Part shown: one piece after another, positions 46,201 to 59,389 of the stretch | Layout: every line of letters begins with the position of its first letter | How positions within the stretch are numbered: the stretch's first letter is position 1 | NCBI GenBank assembly: GCA_018350325.1 | Contig: JAEVLN010000009.1 | Location: 136,385 to 200,384, forward strand | From: Globodera rostochiensis | Lineage: Eukaryota > Nematoda > Chromadorea > Rhabditida > Heteroderidae | Length of the DNA stretch: 64,000 nucleotides | Direction: 5' to 3' | Program-made: the position numbers and the translations under genes | Notes under the pieces: model-generated | Told to the model about the DNA's origin: nothing | Seen by the model: only the letters and a program-made list of their open reading frames with translations | The model's database searches: none

Positions 46201-49200
46201 CTCCAATCAGCCCCCCCCCCCCTCATTTTTTTGTTTTTTGTTCTTTTGTTTTTGCCGCTGGCAACACCAATTACAATTGGCGACAGCCCCTCGGGGGATG
46301 CATCGGTCGCCTCCCCCCCCCCCCAACCCCCAGGTGCGATTATTGCCCTCGGGGTGATGGCGAAAATTAAAATTGGTGGGAATGACAATTTTTTGGGGTT
46401 TTACTTTTTGTTTTGTTCAAAAAACCAATCCGATCGAAGGGATTAACGCGGCTTTTCCAAAAAAGGGATTAAAAGGTTTGAAAGTGTCACCTCGTCACAT
46501 TACACTTCCAATTAGAAAATTTGCCGCCTCTGATAAAAAAAAGGTTGAAAAACGATCGATCATAAATGATTTTGCAGAAATTTTCCATTTAAAATTGGCA
46601 TTGGCATTGGCAAAACTTTGACAGTCAGTCAAAACAATTTGATAGGTAAGTCGATTGTATCGTTTGGCATTTGTTGCGCAAGCCAAGAAAATAGTGAGCG
46701 ATCGCCGTCATTCACTCCCGACAAAATTGGCATTTACGGGGGGAATCTTTCGGCGACATTCGCTTTGATGGATGGGACGGGATAATGTGCTTATCTCGGC
46801 TTCCAAATCTTTATGGGATGGAAATGCCACGGCACAACAAAAAATATCCCCCCCCCCAATTTATACTTTTGCTGATCTGATCTTGTTGACTTAAACGGTA
46901 GAATGCCAAGAACTAAAATCTCTTAAATACAACAAAAAAAAGCGAAAGCACCAAAAATTTACATCTTTAATAATAATAATCTTTAATAATAAAATAATAA
47001 TAATTTAATGTTAAAATAATAATAATAAAAGAGTTGAGTGAAAGGGTCGTTTCGTTTTTCAATTGGAAATGCCGGCAGCCCGCCCCCCCCCCCAAACATT
47101 GCCAAAGAAAAGCGAATATTTTCTTTTGTTTCCAGCAAGATGAGCATGTAAATACACCGCCTTTGAAGCCACACATTTTGACCTTTCATTGGCCTAATTC
47201 AGAGACTATCAAAATATGGAAACAATCCGACGAATTTGACCCATCGAAATTTGATAGCATTCATTCCAAAAAAATAAAATTCCTTCAAAAATGTTGTCGG
47301 GTTTGAGTCAAAAGCATTTCTTTAACACTTTTTTTTGTCTACAAATTGAAAGTCGAGCACATTTTTGGCTAATCGCAGTTACCTATGTTCGTTTCTATTC
47401 TCATTCATTTTCCATCATTTATGCCATTCATTCATTTCTTTACACCTTTTGCATTTCCCACAAAATGTGAGGAGAATGGCACAATTGCAAGGAAATCTGC
47501 TCAAGAAAATGGTTGAAGATGCTGCTGGGCTGGGGGTGGGGGGGGGGGGTGGGTAAGTATTGTTTTGTTGTTGGGGTGAGCGGATGAATGGGGGGGGGGG
47601 CGACGGGGGGGGGGATCAGCGGAGGGGGCAAAGAATGAATGAATGGATGAAATGAATTATTATGGGAATTTGCAAGTGAAAGGCATTTGGGCGGGGGGGG
47701 GACAATTGGGGGGGGGGGCTAAGGGGGATTTACGGCAAAAGCCCCAACAACACGGCACAGTGGCAGGTCATGTCCGTCCGAAGAATCCCGCAGAGAGCAA
47801 ATAATGCGCGCAAAAGCAATCTTTGGCATGGAAAAGTTGGGGGGGGGACGACGTTTTGGTGGCACAACAAAAGATTGGGGCATTTAATTGATATGACGTC
47901 ATCAGTTCGAAGTCATTTTTAATTACTGACAATTGGACATAATTATGTTGAATATTTGGTTTAGGGTTTTTTGTTAACTTTATTTGGTCTTCTTTGTTGT
48001 AATTTAATTTAAAATGTTTATGTTTTCACATTTTCGTCTGTTTTTACTTCTGATCCCCCCCCCCCCCCTCCCCTTCTCCAAAGTTCATGACCGGCAACGT
48101 CGGGGAACTCTTAAAGTCGGCAGTTGAAAGAGTGAAGAATGAATGTGTTTTAGTTAACCGGCACTCGCCCCCCCCCCCTCCTCTCCCCTCGGGCGTCTTT
48201 TAGCACTTCAGGATATCTCACAAAAGTGCGGTGGCGTTGTGCCGAAGGGATCAGCAGGAAATTGCCATTTCCCCGGGGGGGGGGGATGTGCACTTTTCTG
48301 TCCCATTCATTCCCATACAATGTGTCCCTTTGTCCCCGACAAAGCTCGGATGGATGGGCGGTTTTGGATGAGTTTGGGGTGAGAGTTGTTGAGAGTGGCG
48401 AGTGAATGAGTCGAGACTAATTAGAGGGCGCATCCGAACAAAAATCGGGAGAATGGCCGGAGGGGGGGGGGATGGCATCACACAAAAAAGGGAAAGAAAA
48501 AAGATACTCGTGGAGAGAAAAGCACAAAAATTGGGGCGGGCGGGGAGGGGGGAGGGAATAATCAGAGATTTGTAAAAAATGAACAGAATTTTTAATAAAA
48601 AGAAAAAAAATCACGACCAAATCCGTGACAATTAGAATAAACCAAAGGGAATTGCATTAATAATTAGCTAATTAGCTTGGCAACACAATTTAGCGGTTCG
48701 CGAGGATCGGATGCGCGGAGGTCGCAACAAACTTGGCACTTACTACAAACAGGACAGAGCCAACCGGAAGCTTTTCCACCACCACAACGGGGCGACGGCG
48801 CACGCCGCGGGCATTGGCCATGCCCAGCAGCAAGAGAATCTGCTTTTATACGGTAATTGCTTTACTTCCAGAACTTTCGGAATAACTTTTCAATTTACAG
48901 AGCCGGGCGGCGGACTTTCCTCCGTTTGCGAGGCGAATGGAAATCGTTTTTCTTCCAGCGAAGCCGACGACGCCGGCGGGGGACCGACGGCCAAACGGCG
49001 CACAATGTCTGCCAGGTCAGCAAAAAGTTATTGGCCAAATTACGATTTTGCCACTTTTAAGCCGTTTTTTCCGTTAAATAAATTCAAATTTTGTCGGCGA
49101 ATATCAAAGGACGCATTTTTGGGATTTTGGGCTTAACAAAATAAGTCCCTTTGCTTCCATTGGTTCCCTCCCTCTCTGATAATCCTCGGCCCCCAAAAAA

Positions 49201-52200
49201 CGCCATTCTCTGATCCGATGCGCGAATATTTTGCCCTATTTATATAGCCCTTTTGTCCAAGTGCGATTTTCTGCATAATTAGCATTGGACTGAAATCGAA
49301 TTTACATTCAAAAATAAAGTTTAAAAAAATGAATGAATTTATTCGAATTGAAAGAATTTAAAAATGGCAATTTTATTTCTCTCCATTTTCGCGCCCGACG
49401 CCGCCATTATAATAATGGCATTTTGGGGCCAAATGAGTACAATGAATGAAAGAAATGAATGAAAGGGTCGATGATCTTCTTGAGGGAATATTATTATTAT
49501 TTGTTCACCCATTCATAATTAGGCGTCGGGGCAAATTGGGCGGTGTTTTTGAGTTGAACAAAAGAATGGAAGTACAAAATGAATGAATTGAGACTGACTT
49601 ATTTTGTGATGGAATGTCTCTATTTTATTTATTAAATATTATTTATTAATTCAAACTTATTTTAGTTCGCTCCATTCTCAGCAACTGCACCACCACCACC
49701 TCAACAACCAGCAACAATTTTCTGCATCCGGCTATTTTGGCCTGTCCAAAGGTCAGCATGAGCAGCAGCAGCTGTCGTCCTCCGGGTTCGACATGTACTT
49801 GCAGTCTCCGACCCTTTCCTCGTCCTCAAATTCGACCAATTCGTCAACCAATGGCATTTGTGGGTGAAATGTGTTATAGATTTGTAAAAAATTGTGCAAA
49901 TTTAGTTGGGGATCTGCTGATGCATCGTCCCCAGCACGCCGTACCCCAAATGCCCAACGGGGACAGTCTGGCGATGCTGCTGAGCAACTCCATACAGCCG
50001 CTGGACTCGGGAATGATGGGCACGAACTCGCAGACAATGATGGCACCTTTGCTGTTGCAGCACCACCACCACCAACAGCAGGTCCCCCACAATTAAATAA
50101 TCACAATTTTACCAAAAAATCTCGCAGATCCAACAAAATCCTCTCCATCAACTGCCCTATGGTCATCATCAGCCCGGCGGGGTCCACATCCACCACCAGC
50201 AGCACCAGCAACAGCAGCAGCAGTTCGGCATGGCTGTTGCTAGCTCGGCCAACAGCAGCAGCAGTAGTTCAAACAGTTCGTCGGGCGTAGGCTCCGAACT
50301 TTCGTCGCCTCCGCTGATCGCTTCATCGACATCCCTTCCGGCGACTTCCTCCGCTTCAATGGTGTCAATATAAAGTTTTTCAATTGCTGAAAGTCATTGC
50401 CAATCGATCGGAAGAAGCCAAAAACCACCTGTCTTTCCCTCTCGAAGGTCCCACCGTATGGCGGCACCGCCGCCTCAGTGTCCGTCCACAACCACCACAA
50501 CAGTCAGCAGAACGCACTGCCAATGGTCAAAAAGGAGAAGCTGGTCTCCTCGCATCAGCCGCCGTCCTTCGAGTCCATTCCGACGGCAGCCACAGTGCCA
50601 TCCATTTACCATCAGACGGCAGCGGTTACGTACACGCCAATAATGCCAAACACGCCGACCCTTCACATGACGTGAGGAATTACGACACCACCAACTCGGC
50701 GCCAGTGTTAAAATTACTAACTCGCGCCGTCATAATTGTACAATTAATTTTGAAAAATTGAATAAATCAGTTTTAATAAGCTCAACAGATTAAGATCAAA
50801 ACTTAAAATAAGTAACTATTTTGAGCTTGGCCGTTGTTTAGCACCTCGCTGCACGTGACCACTCCGGTGCATCCGTCGTACCTTTTCCCGCCCGCCCCCC
50901 ACCACCACAATCACAACCCGCATCAGCACCATCTGCACACCAACCAACATTTGACCGCTCAAAATGGACATGCTCAACAAAACCTACTCCATGCACAACA
51001 ACAGTTTAACCAACACCCCCACCACTCCGCCTCAGCTGCAGCAACGGCTTCGCCTTCCTCCGTCTCTTCCGTTGGAAGTCAACAGCAGCAGCAATTGCTG
51101 CCCCTCTGCCCGATTCCGACAATTGACGGCGTGTTCTACGGAGGTGCCAATGGAAATGGCGGCGGCGGTGCCAATGGAAATAATGGCAGTGAAAGACACT
51201 TTTTGGAGGAACTTTATCTGTCCATGGTGGACAAACGGTAATTTAATTAGGTAATTAATTGTATTTTTATTTATTATTTTTGTATAGGCCCGCACTGAGC
51301 AGTCTCCAAAAAGCGATGAACGAAATGTGCGGTGAAAAGGTGCAACTGCTCGACTTTTGTGCGTTGGTGGCCACCCACAATTTGAAGACGAACATTAAAT
51401 GGGCCAAGGAGGATGTGTACTTCGCCCAACTGGATGTAATTTTGTATAAACTTACAGAAAATCATTTTTTATGTTCAAATTCAGCGTTACTGTCGTTCGG
51501 TGAATTTCATTGCCGCATGGGCCATTCTCCATCTGATCGACTTCGCCTACGGCGTAAAGTCGGCCCAACTTCCGTTCCAAGTGAATGTCGGCCCGGACAA
51601 AGAGTTTGGAATTGTGGCGCCAAAATTGTTTCCTAATTTAAAATTTAAGAGCCGTCGAAATGTCCAGCATTGCCTTGCTGGGATGTGACCAATTCCATGC
51701 CGAATGGAACGAACTTTTGATGGTGAATGATTAAATGCCATAAAAATCAAATTAATTTAATTAAAAAACAATTCCCTTTAGCAACTTCGCCAATATCACT
51801 TCGATGAATACGATTACGTCGCCTTCAAATACCTGACCTTGCTCGACTACAACGTATTCCAACGTAAATTCTCTTTTTTTAAAATTTATTTTCGATAATA
51901 ATTTTAAAAATATAGGCCCTCCGTATGATGTGCCAAAATTTGCGCAGTTTCACGCCCAACTCTACCAAGTCTACAGCCAGGTGCTGCACAGCTGGTCCGA
52001 ACTTCGCAATTACAACGGCGTTATGGTCACCACAGTTTTATTGGACATTTTGCACAAATTCGGGTGATTAAAATTGTACATTTATTTTTTAATTCTCAAA
52101 TTGTAGCCAATTGGCCTCAAAATGTGTGGAGCATTTGAGCAAGAAGGCCCAGTCGGAGAAGTTGAAGCTGCCCAATTTGTTGGAGGAAATGTTGGGGAAG

Positions 52201-52286
52201 GCGTCGTCAGACGAAGCGGCGATGGCCGAGAAAGGCGCCATCAAATCCGAGGGGGGCGCCGGCGGGCTGAATTTCTACGCGGCTTA
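43221..52286 (+). CDS. nhr-25: NHR-25 / FTZ-F1 (NR5A) nuclear hormone receptor
   Basis: Nuclear receptor controlling moulting and epidermal development in nematodes (family knowledge). The probable first coding exon starts at ATG 43221 and encodes a Thr/Gln/Ser-rich A/B region. The DNA-binding domain is spread over small exons: KCPICNDK (about 44105-44128), [15 protein letters not shown] (44176-44220; P-box CESCK) and [20 protein letters not shown] plus [18 protein letters not shown] (about 44600-44744). After a 3.95-kb intron comes the diagnostic FTZ-F1 box [20 protein letters not shown] (48693 on). Next is a long Gln/His-rich hinge over several exons (48901-51240). The ligand-binding domain includes [57 protein letters not shown] and the AF-2-like [12 protein letters not shown]. 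The stop TAA is at 52284-52286. The start could lie further upstream. The NR5A assignment rests on the P-box plus FTZ-F1 box. Confidence 0.95.
44745..48692 (+). other. 3.95-kb NHR-25 intron rich in C/G homopolymers
   Basis: It separates the second zinc-finger exon from the FTZ-F1-box exon. It contains a C9-TT repeat (45422-45572), dozens of runs of at least 8 C or G, and no supported exon or nested gene. Gly-rich and Pro-rich frames crossing it are compositional. Confidence 0.8.
45422..45572. repeat. (C8-9 TT)n array
   Basis: About 13 consecutive units of 8-12 C followed by TT or TCC. The complementary strand is a G-run array able in principle to form several G-quadruplexes. Confidence 0.95.
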
Positions 52287-52915
52287 AAGACATAATGCCC
52301 CAACCCTCCCGAAGGGCCATTTAAATGACAGGGATTTCTTTTTTTTTTGTTTTGTTTTGTTTTTAATGAAAAGCATTGTCAGAAAACTTGCCAATTTATT
52401 GTAAAAAGTCTCTAATCAATTTGTACGACGACGAGCAGTCACAGCTTTTTCGACTCTTAAAAAGGCCCATTTTGCCGACCGCTCATTCGACCAAAGAACA
52501 AAACGAAAATTCCTCCATTTTGGTGCATCAAACGCTGCCTTATGATTATAATTACTTCTTTTGTCGGCTTCATTCACTTCAAAATAATTATGTTATTGTA
52601 TTAAAATAGGTTTCTTCCTTTTTTTTTTTTTACATTTTTAGCATTTAAAACTGTCAAATTAAATAATTTGCATTTTTATTGCCTCAAAAATTCATTTTCT
52701 TGCCAAAAGCCTCTTTTTCTTTCTATTCATTTCACCACAGCGGCAATTTGTCATTGGAACATTATCGATATTAATTTTCCATTTTGTAATATAATTTATA
52801 TTCTCAATTATTTATAATTTGTTTTTCTCCAATTTTTGCTTTTGAACAAATTAACGATGAATAAAACTTTGAAACGCAGCACAATGAATGGACCAGGCCG
52901 AAGTTTGATTAATTT

Positions 52916-52950
52916 GAAATTCTTTTAAAAAGTTTTTTTAAAAGAATTTC
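52916..52950. repeat. Perfect 16-bp-arm hairpin
   Basis: GAAATTCTTTTAAAAA, a 3-base loop, then the exact complement. The flanks (GGCC.AAGTTTGA motif) also pair imperfectly out to 52894 and 52982, as in a small MITE. Confidence 0.9.
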
Positions 52951-53059
52951 ACAATTAAAATATGAGGTTCAAACTTTGGCCATGGCTACAAAAAGCATTT
53001 CAGAGGGGCTGATTCAAGAAAAATTCGATTTTAGGGGTGCATTTTTTGCTTTTATTGCA

Positions 53060-53235
53060 TTTTTGTTAAACAATTTTCGAAAAATGCAAATTTTTTTTTT
53101 GCGAACCGCTCCACTTTTAGGTTGGAGGTCGGCGGTGCCGATAGGCACGCAGAGAAAATTTGGAATTTTGACTCGATTTGTTGAGAGATTTGCAACCAAA
53201 ATTATTTGTTAAGAAAATTTCGGGGGGGGGGGGGG
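53060..53235. repeat. Dispersed repeat copy (also inverted at about 62160-62300)
   Basis: Shares motifs such as CAATTTTCGAAAAATGCAAA, GGTCGGCGGTGCCGATAGGC, GACTCGATTTGTT and TTTGCAACCAAAA with the complement of the segment inside the second hAT-like element. Weaker relatives occur at about 53580-53660 and 55685-55745. Confidence 0.65.
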
Positions 53236-53796
53236 GTTAGCAAAAAAGCATCACGTCGATGCACGCTTCTAAGGGTTTTTGGATGAAAATTATGGGGTCC
53301 TTCACGAGTTATAGGTTAAATGTTCATAATTTAGTGTTTTTTTTAATTGGATGGCAAAAAGAAACCTATTGCCCAAGACTAATCGCTCTAATTGGTATCC
53401 ATCGAAAGCTCTTTATGAGTAGAAGCTATTTGTAAGCAAGAGCTAAGCGATTGGATGGCTCTCAAGAAAGTTAGGCCCAAAAAACTGAGAAAACCGATTT
53501 GCCAATTTGGCGTTGTCTAACCTACGCTGTCTGCCGCTTGGTTATTGCTTTGAATTAGTGGTAATAGTGTAAATTTGGCGTATTGTTTATATTTGTCTGG
53601 GGCAATTTTCTTAACAAATTTAGTCAAAATTTCAAACCCCCCCCCCAACCCAAATTTTTGCTTGTTACGTCCCTGGCTTGATCCATAGTGCCCATATCGA
53701 CTTTGAAAACAAATTTTTTTAAATGAGGTGTACAAACTAGACCATTACCCGTTTCTCATATTCAGATCTTAGCAATTCGCAATTTTCTACCACAAA

Positions 53797-56700
53797 ATGC
53801 TTGCGCCGATACCGATAATTGAGCCAGCAACTGTTACAGTGCCAAAGCATGAAGACATTTCAGAGTCTGAGGACGAAAAGCATGGAAAGGAGGAAGAGCT
53901 TTTGTTCAACGAATTTGTCATTAATTCCGAGGCGATCAACCGCATTTTGCATGACCCTCGCTACGCAGACAAGCGGGTGTGAACTAGGGCGAAAAGTTCT
54001 TTCCTTTTTTGAAGAATGAAGCTTCCCTCAAAATTGTAAAACAGCCTTCGTAACGGGGTTGGGCAAGCCGTATCCGAACCTGAAAAATCATAGTAAATTT
54101 TTGACCATTTTACTTTTCTGTTTAGGTCTGTTTGGTCAGTGTGGCGGGCGCCTTTCGCACCGGAAAATCGTTTATTTTGAACTTCTTTTTACGCTACCTG
54201 CGGTGGCGCACCGCGCCCAGCAACGACGAAGCGGTCACCGATTGGTTGGAGGTGGACCCGAAGTTGGAGGGCTTTAGCTGGAGAGGCGGAGACGACAGGG
54301 ACACCAACGGCATTCTACTTTGGCCAGAGCCGTTTCTGCTCGAGGATCGCAACGGAGAACAGGTTTTATTTGTGGTGATGCGGTTGAGGTCAAAGATTAT
54401 TCGGAATGGTTTGAATTCCTGTACCCTTTAAATTGGAGTTTTGGTTGACTTTCTTTCCGATCTTTAAGAACAAAAGATTCAATCAATTGCTGGCTTGGGT
54501 TTTCAGGTTGCTGTTTTGCTCATGGACACGCAGGGCATTTTCGACAGTGTCAGCACGTTCAAAAACTGTGCCACCGTTTTTGCTTTGTCCACAATGGTCT
54601 CCTCTGTCCAGGTTTTGTTGTTTTTAGTTATCTTTTTGTCCGTTCCATCACAATTAGACCATTTTTTACACAAATTAGGGGTGGCGGGGTACGGATTTTA
54701 TCAAACTTAGAAAATCGTTATCAATTTTACCTCCCCATTCATTTAGATATTCAATATCAACAAGACCATCCAGGAGGACCATCTGCAGCATCTCGAACTG
54801 TTCACGGAGTACGCTCGGCTAGCGCTGGACGAGTACAACAATAGTAAACCATTCCAGGTGGGCTTTTTGTGCATGAATGACAAAAAGGCTAACGTAAAAA
54901 ATGAAAATCGGTGCATTTTTAATATTTGACCAATTTCAGTCTCTTCTGTTCCTGGTCCGAGACTGGAGTTTCCCCTACGACGCGGAATACGGCGCCATCG
55001 GTGGTCAGCGCATTCTTGACAAGCGATTGGAGGTGAGCGGCAGCCTTTTGATGAACCCAATCCTTAATTCGGATTCTATAAAGGAGAGAATGCTTTTTGA
55101 TGCCCTTTTCCCGCCTATATTATTCGAAAGGTGGACGCGCTTTTGAGACCAAAGGGAAAATGCCTATGCAATTTACAGCCAACACTAGCTAGGGACCAGT
55201 TAGGCCACGTATGATAAAAAGCATCATCGCCTAAGGGCTAAGGTCAAAGGAATTCGAGAAAATAAGTATTTAGGGTTTTGGAATTCCGACCTGGAGACGA
55301 AATTTGCGATTATTGGGTGTGAACATTTAGGTTTTGGGGATTGGGGAAATTTTGGGAATGATTGGCTGTTTGAAAATTTTCAAAGAATGTGGGGAACCAA
55401 CTTTAGGCGGTGCGTCGACCTAAAAAAGCTAATTAGCTTTCAAATTTACTCTTTTCGTTTTGCAGGTAACGTCCAGACAGCACCCGGAACTTCAACAGTT
55501 GCGCCGTCACATTCGCTCATCCTTCGAAAACACTCGATGCTTTTTGCTCCCACACCCTGGACTCGATGTGGCCACTAACCCGCACTTCAGAGGCGAACTC
55601 GACAGTGTGTTGTTTTGCGCTTTTCATTTTTAATAACAAATATTGCTTTTTTGTTAAGGAGTTTAAAATGCAAATTCTGTTTATTTTTAGGGAGGCGGGT
55701 CCGGGAAAATTTTTGAATTTTTGACTCAGTTTGTTAATTCATTCACATAGTCTGTTTCCCATTCAGAAATCAACTCCGAATTCAAGGCCCAGTTGCGTTC
55801 TTTGGTGCCCCATCTGTTTGACGCAAACAATTTGGTGGTCAAACAGATTGGTGGCCAGCCAATCACTTGTCGAGAGCTCGCCGTTTACATTAGCGTACGT
55901 TTTTTCTATTAATTATTGGAAATTTAAATTTTTATTGTCAACAAAAATTTTAAATTTTAGGCCTATTTTGAGGTGTTCAGCAAGGCCGAACTGCCTGAGC
56001 CAAAGACCATTCTCAACGTTTGTTGAAACTTGGGGGTTTTTTAAAAAATAATTTACCTTTTTTCTATAGGCCACCGCTGAGGCGAACCATCTGGCGGCCG
56101 TGGTGAGCGCGAAGGCGGTGTACATGAAGGAGATGGAGGAGGTTTTGATTGCAATTAAAAATCGGATTGTTTTTTATTTTTGCATTATTTCCATATATGT
56201 CCGGCATTAGCTCTTTAACTTTTATGTCCAATTTTTATTTAATTTAGACGTGTGGAGGCGACACGCCTTTCATGAGCGGCGTTGAACTGCGAACGGAGCA
56301 CGCGCGTTGCTGTGCGGAAGCGCTGCGAGTGTTCCAGACAGCCAAAAAGATGGGTGGGCCCGAGCTTGCCGAACAGTTCGCAAAAAAGTTGAACCAGGAC
56401 ATTCTGGTGATGAGGCTATTCAATTGAGGAGATTATTGAGAATGCTTCTTGCAATAAATAAGGTAGAAAAGTCACCCTTTTAGGAAGCATTTGAATCCTT
56501 CGAACGCGTGAATAACTCAAAGAACTTGTTCAAATCGATGCGAACTCCCGCAGTGCTCGTCGCATCGATGATCGCCCTTTACTGCTGTAAGTTACACACA
56601 TTTTGATCTGGATTGGACTGCTTGTTTTCCAACAAAAATTTAGGCCAGGAGTTTTTCCAACTGCTCGGCCTCGACACTATTGCCTCCATTTTCTCTCTGG

Positions 56701-57100
56701 TTCTCACCTTTATCATCGTCGCGCTCGGCACTTGGACCTATTCGCGCTACAGTGGCCAATTTCGCGACGCGCAAGTGTTCATTGACGAGAAAGTGCAGAC
56801 GCTGTGGTACAACGTATTGGCACCGGCCTTTCTCAACACTGCCGGCGGTGTGGCGTTGAACATGACGGTGGGTGGGGCAATTTCAGGCCCCCGTTCTTGG
56901 GGTGTAAAGGGCGGGAACGGTCACACCAATGAAGAATTTGGGAATGTTTCCAGAAATTCCCCCCTCCCTCCCAAAAATTCCTTCAATTTTATCCATCAAA
57001 AACTGTACAGACGGGCGGCAATTTTACGCTGAATGCGGCGCCGTCGACAACGGCTGGTCCATCGGTTGGCACGAAGAAAGAGACTAAGAAGGCCAAATAA
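53797..57100 (+). CDS. atln-1: Atlastin-type dynamin-family GTPase
   Basis: ER membrane GTPase that fuses tubules. ATG at 53797 opens an acidic N-terminus ([20 protein letters not shown]). The GTPase domain contains the P-loop [20 protein letters not shown] (GxxxxGKS; T where many family members have K), [17 protein letters not shown] (switch I), [12 protein letters not shown] (G3 DxxG) and [17 protein letters not shown] (the RD motif that replaces NKxD). A helical middle domain follows ([56 protein letters not shown]). The paired membrane segments are [12 protein letters not shown] and [20 protein letters not shown], followed by a C-terminal amphipathic tail ending [10 protein letters not shown], stop at 57098-57100. 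About 13 exons. Length and order are complete for atlastin. Confidence 0.96.
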
Positions 57101-59389
57101 ACTTTCTCGTCGTTTAAGAAATCCTATTTTCTTATGCAATTTCACCCTATCCACGAGACGTTATTTTTAAACTTTTTCTATTTTTCTTTTTTTGCACATA
57201 ATGCACAATTGACTTTTTTGAATTAAAACATAGCCAGTGGAAATTTGTTGAAAAGTAATTTTGTGATGAATGTAAAAATGAAGGATTCTTGAGCAAAGCC
57301 AAATAACTGGCAAAATTTGCCCAAAAAATTGAACTCGAAAATGCCATAAGCATATTTAATTTAGCCTCTAATGGCTTTTGAACCTCGACATTTCGCCAAA
57401 TGTGCCGAACAAAGTGAGGTCAAAAAATCCTTTCAAAAATAACTATTTAGGGAGTTAATCGAACATTTATTATTTATTACAAATAAACGGAGGGAAAATG
57501 CCTTCACAATGCGTAACCCCCCCCCCCCCGCCGACTGATTTTTTATCGTTGGTACAATTTTTGACTGACGTCAAAACAATTTATTTTAATTGTTCATAAC
57601 TCTTTCGAACCATCAGACCAAAGGTCCCCCACTCGCCAGAGACGACGCGATTTGTGTGAGATGGTTTTTTCTGACAGAGTTTATTAACCTTCTGTTGCTG
57701 ATGGATTTTGGTAAAGAGCCGAACAAAGATAGAGGGGGGGAAGCAATCGGATAGATTTGAAAATTGCTCCAATTTTATATACCAAAAATCGGGTTCATAA
57801 GCAAAAGATGTGTAAAATAAACAATAATAAGTAGCTTTTGCGTTAATGAATAAATTGAATGGTATGGTAACTTCAAATCAACAAATTGTTTACACTAAAT
57901 AGGCTAATTTTGTTTTGATTTTGTAATTTAAAAAAAATGACCCAAAAAGGGACGGACCCAAACTTATTAAATTAGTACAAAGAAAGTCCATCCAATTGGT
58001 TGATCGGTATGATTAATTCCCCCGACAAAAATGGGAAATGAAGCGAATGAGTGAAGAAATCGGTCATTCGTTGTGTTTTGTGGCCAAAATAAATTTAAAA
58101 TAAACCAGTATTCACGTGTACAACAAATACATTCACCCATTAATTTTGATCAGGCGGGCAGGAAATTCATTAAAGGATCACATGATGAGGAACGTTAATT
58201 ATAATTATATATTTAGTCCCTCTCACCCCGGGGGTTCGTTACTTTTGCTTATTGATCAGTCTGATACATATGTACTGATTGATTTCTTCCAATGTTGCAT
58301 TTAATTGATTAAGTTATACAGTTTAATGAGTTTAAAAAACGCGGTCGGCCGGCTCTTTGATCACTGCTCTCTCCCATTAGCTGCTAAAAAAGGTTGGGGA
58401 CGGCGGCTGATTCGAACCGCTCACCGCGCCGCCTCCATAGAGAGGGGGCCTGACCCCGCCGATACGCCCCCCCCCCGGCGTTTCATGTTCGTCCCCCCCC
58501 CCCCCCCGGCGTTTCATGTCCGTTTTTTGGTCCCTCTGCTGATTGCTTTGAAAAACGGGCGTTTACATCTGACAAAATTGAAGTCTTTTATTTTGTTATG
58601 AATCATTTAAACTTCATTATAAATGATAATTAACAGCAAAATGTCGCGCATCGCCGCGACCCGCGTTTCGCCTCTGTCCCCGGCAGCCTTTTGACCATTT
58701 ATAATTCGCAAAAATTATCGGTTCGGTTCCCACCCGCCCAATCATTTTTAATCGACGCCGTTGGGTTGATCGATCGGAGCAAAATTTATTTTTTTATTCG
58801 TGACAAATAATTAAATTAAGACCAAAAGATTATCTAATGTTAACAATATTTTTAAGTTTTTGTATAATGTTCATTTATTTATTTATTCATAAAGCACCAA
58901 AAGTTACTTCCAAAATGTTGCCACATTTTTAACTGGAGAATTTCACATGACAAAATAAACGCTCGGGGCGAGAAAAAGTGGAATTGTAAACGAAGAAACG
59001 AAACAAAACATTAAATAAAAAGAGTGCGTTCATTTCAACACTTTTGAATCATTTTCGAACCAGTTTTAATTAGAGAAATAACTTGAGACCGATCGAGAAT
59101 CTCGAAAACTTTTTTGATCGAGAATCTCGATCGGTCCTTTCTCCGGGTTTAATGTCTAATAGGTTAAAATTTACGAATTACAGCGCTTTTCAATCTTTTA
59201 TAATAAATATTAGGGAACAATTTTAGTTCCTAAAATGCCCAAAAATTAGGCTGTGAGTTGTCAGTAAAATGCTTATTCACAATATTACTCACTAAACACT
59301 TTTTTGTCGAGAAATTTCCCATTTTTTATAAGTTTTTATTGAATGGTTTTTATTTGAATCGCTTTTTTGGAAAAACACTTTTTTAGAAA
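57101..59389. other. Intergenic region between atlastin and the GT43 gene
   Basis: No gene is supported. It includes C runs near 57519-57529, a duplicated C-run plus GGCGTTTCATGTYCG unit at about 58467-58523, and a hairpin at 59087-59136. A GATTCGAACC motif at 58410 resembles an antisense B box without a credible tRNA around it. Confidence 0.5.
59087..59136. repeat. Hairpin upstream of the GT43 gene
   Basis: GACCGATCGAGAATCTCGA and the complement of GATCGAGAATCTCGATCGGT pair over about 20 bp with one mismatch around an A/T loop. Each arm is itself a near-palindrome (CGAGAATCTCG). It lies about 250 bases before the ATG. Confidence 0.85.

Larger units (their letters stand above)
52287..53796. 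other. Intergenic region between NHR-25 and atlastin
   Basis: It holds the NHR-25 3' UTR, a hairpin (52916-52950, imperfect extension 52894-52982), a dispersed repeat (about 53060-53235) and a C run near 53636-53647. No coding exon is supported. Confidence 0.5.

Noticed and set aside
45178..46446. Gly-rich 152-181-codon frames on the minus strand and Pro-rich frames on the plus strand
   Set aside because: They lie within the NHR-25 intron and are by-products of the C9-TT array and nearby C runs.
58390..58460. Possible antisense tRNA (GATTCGAACC looks like a reversed B box)
   Set aside because: No A box, and the T-stem, anticodon stem and acceptor stem do not pair in a cloverleaf.
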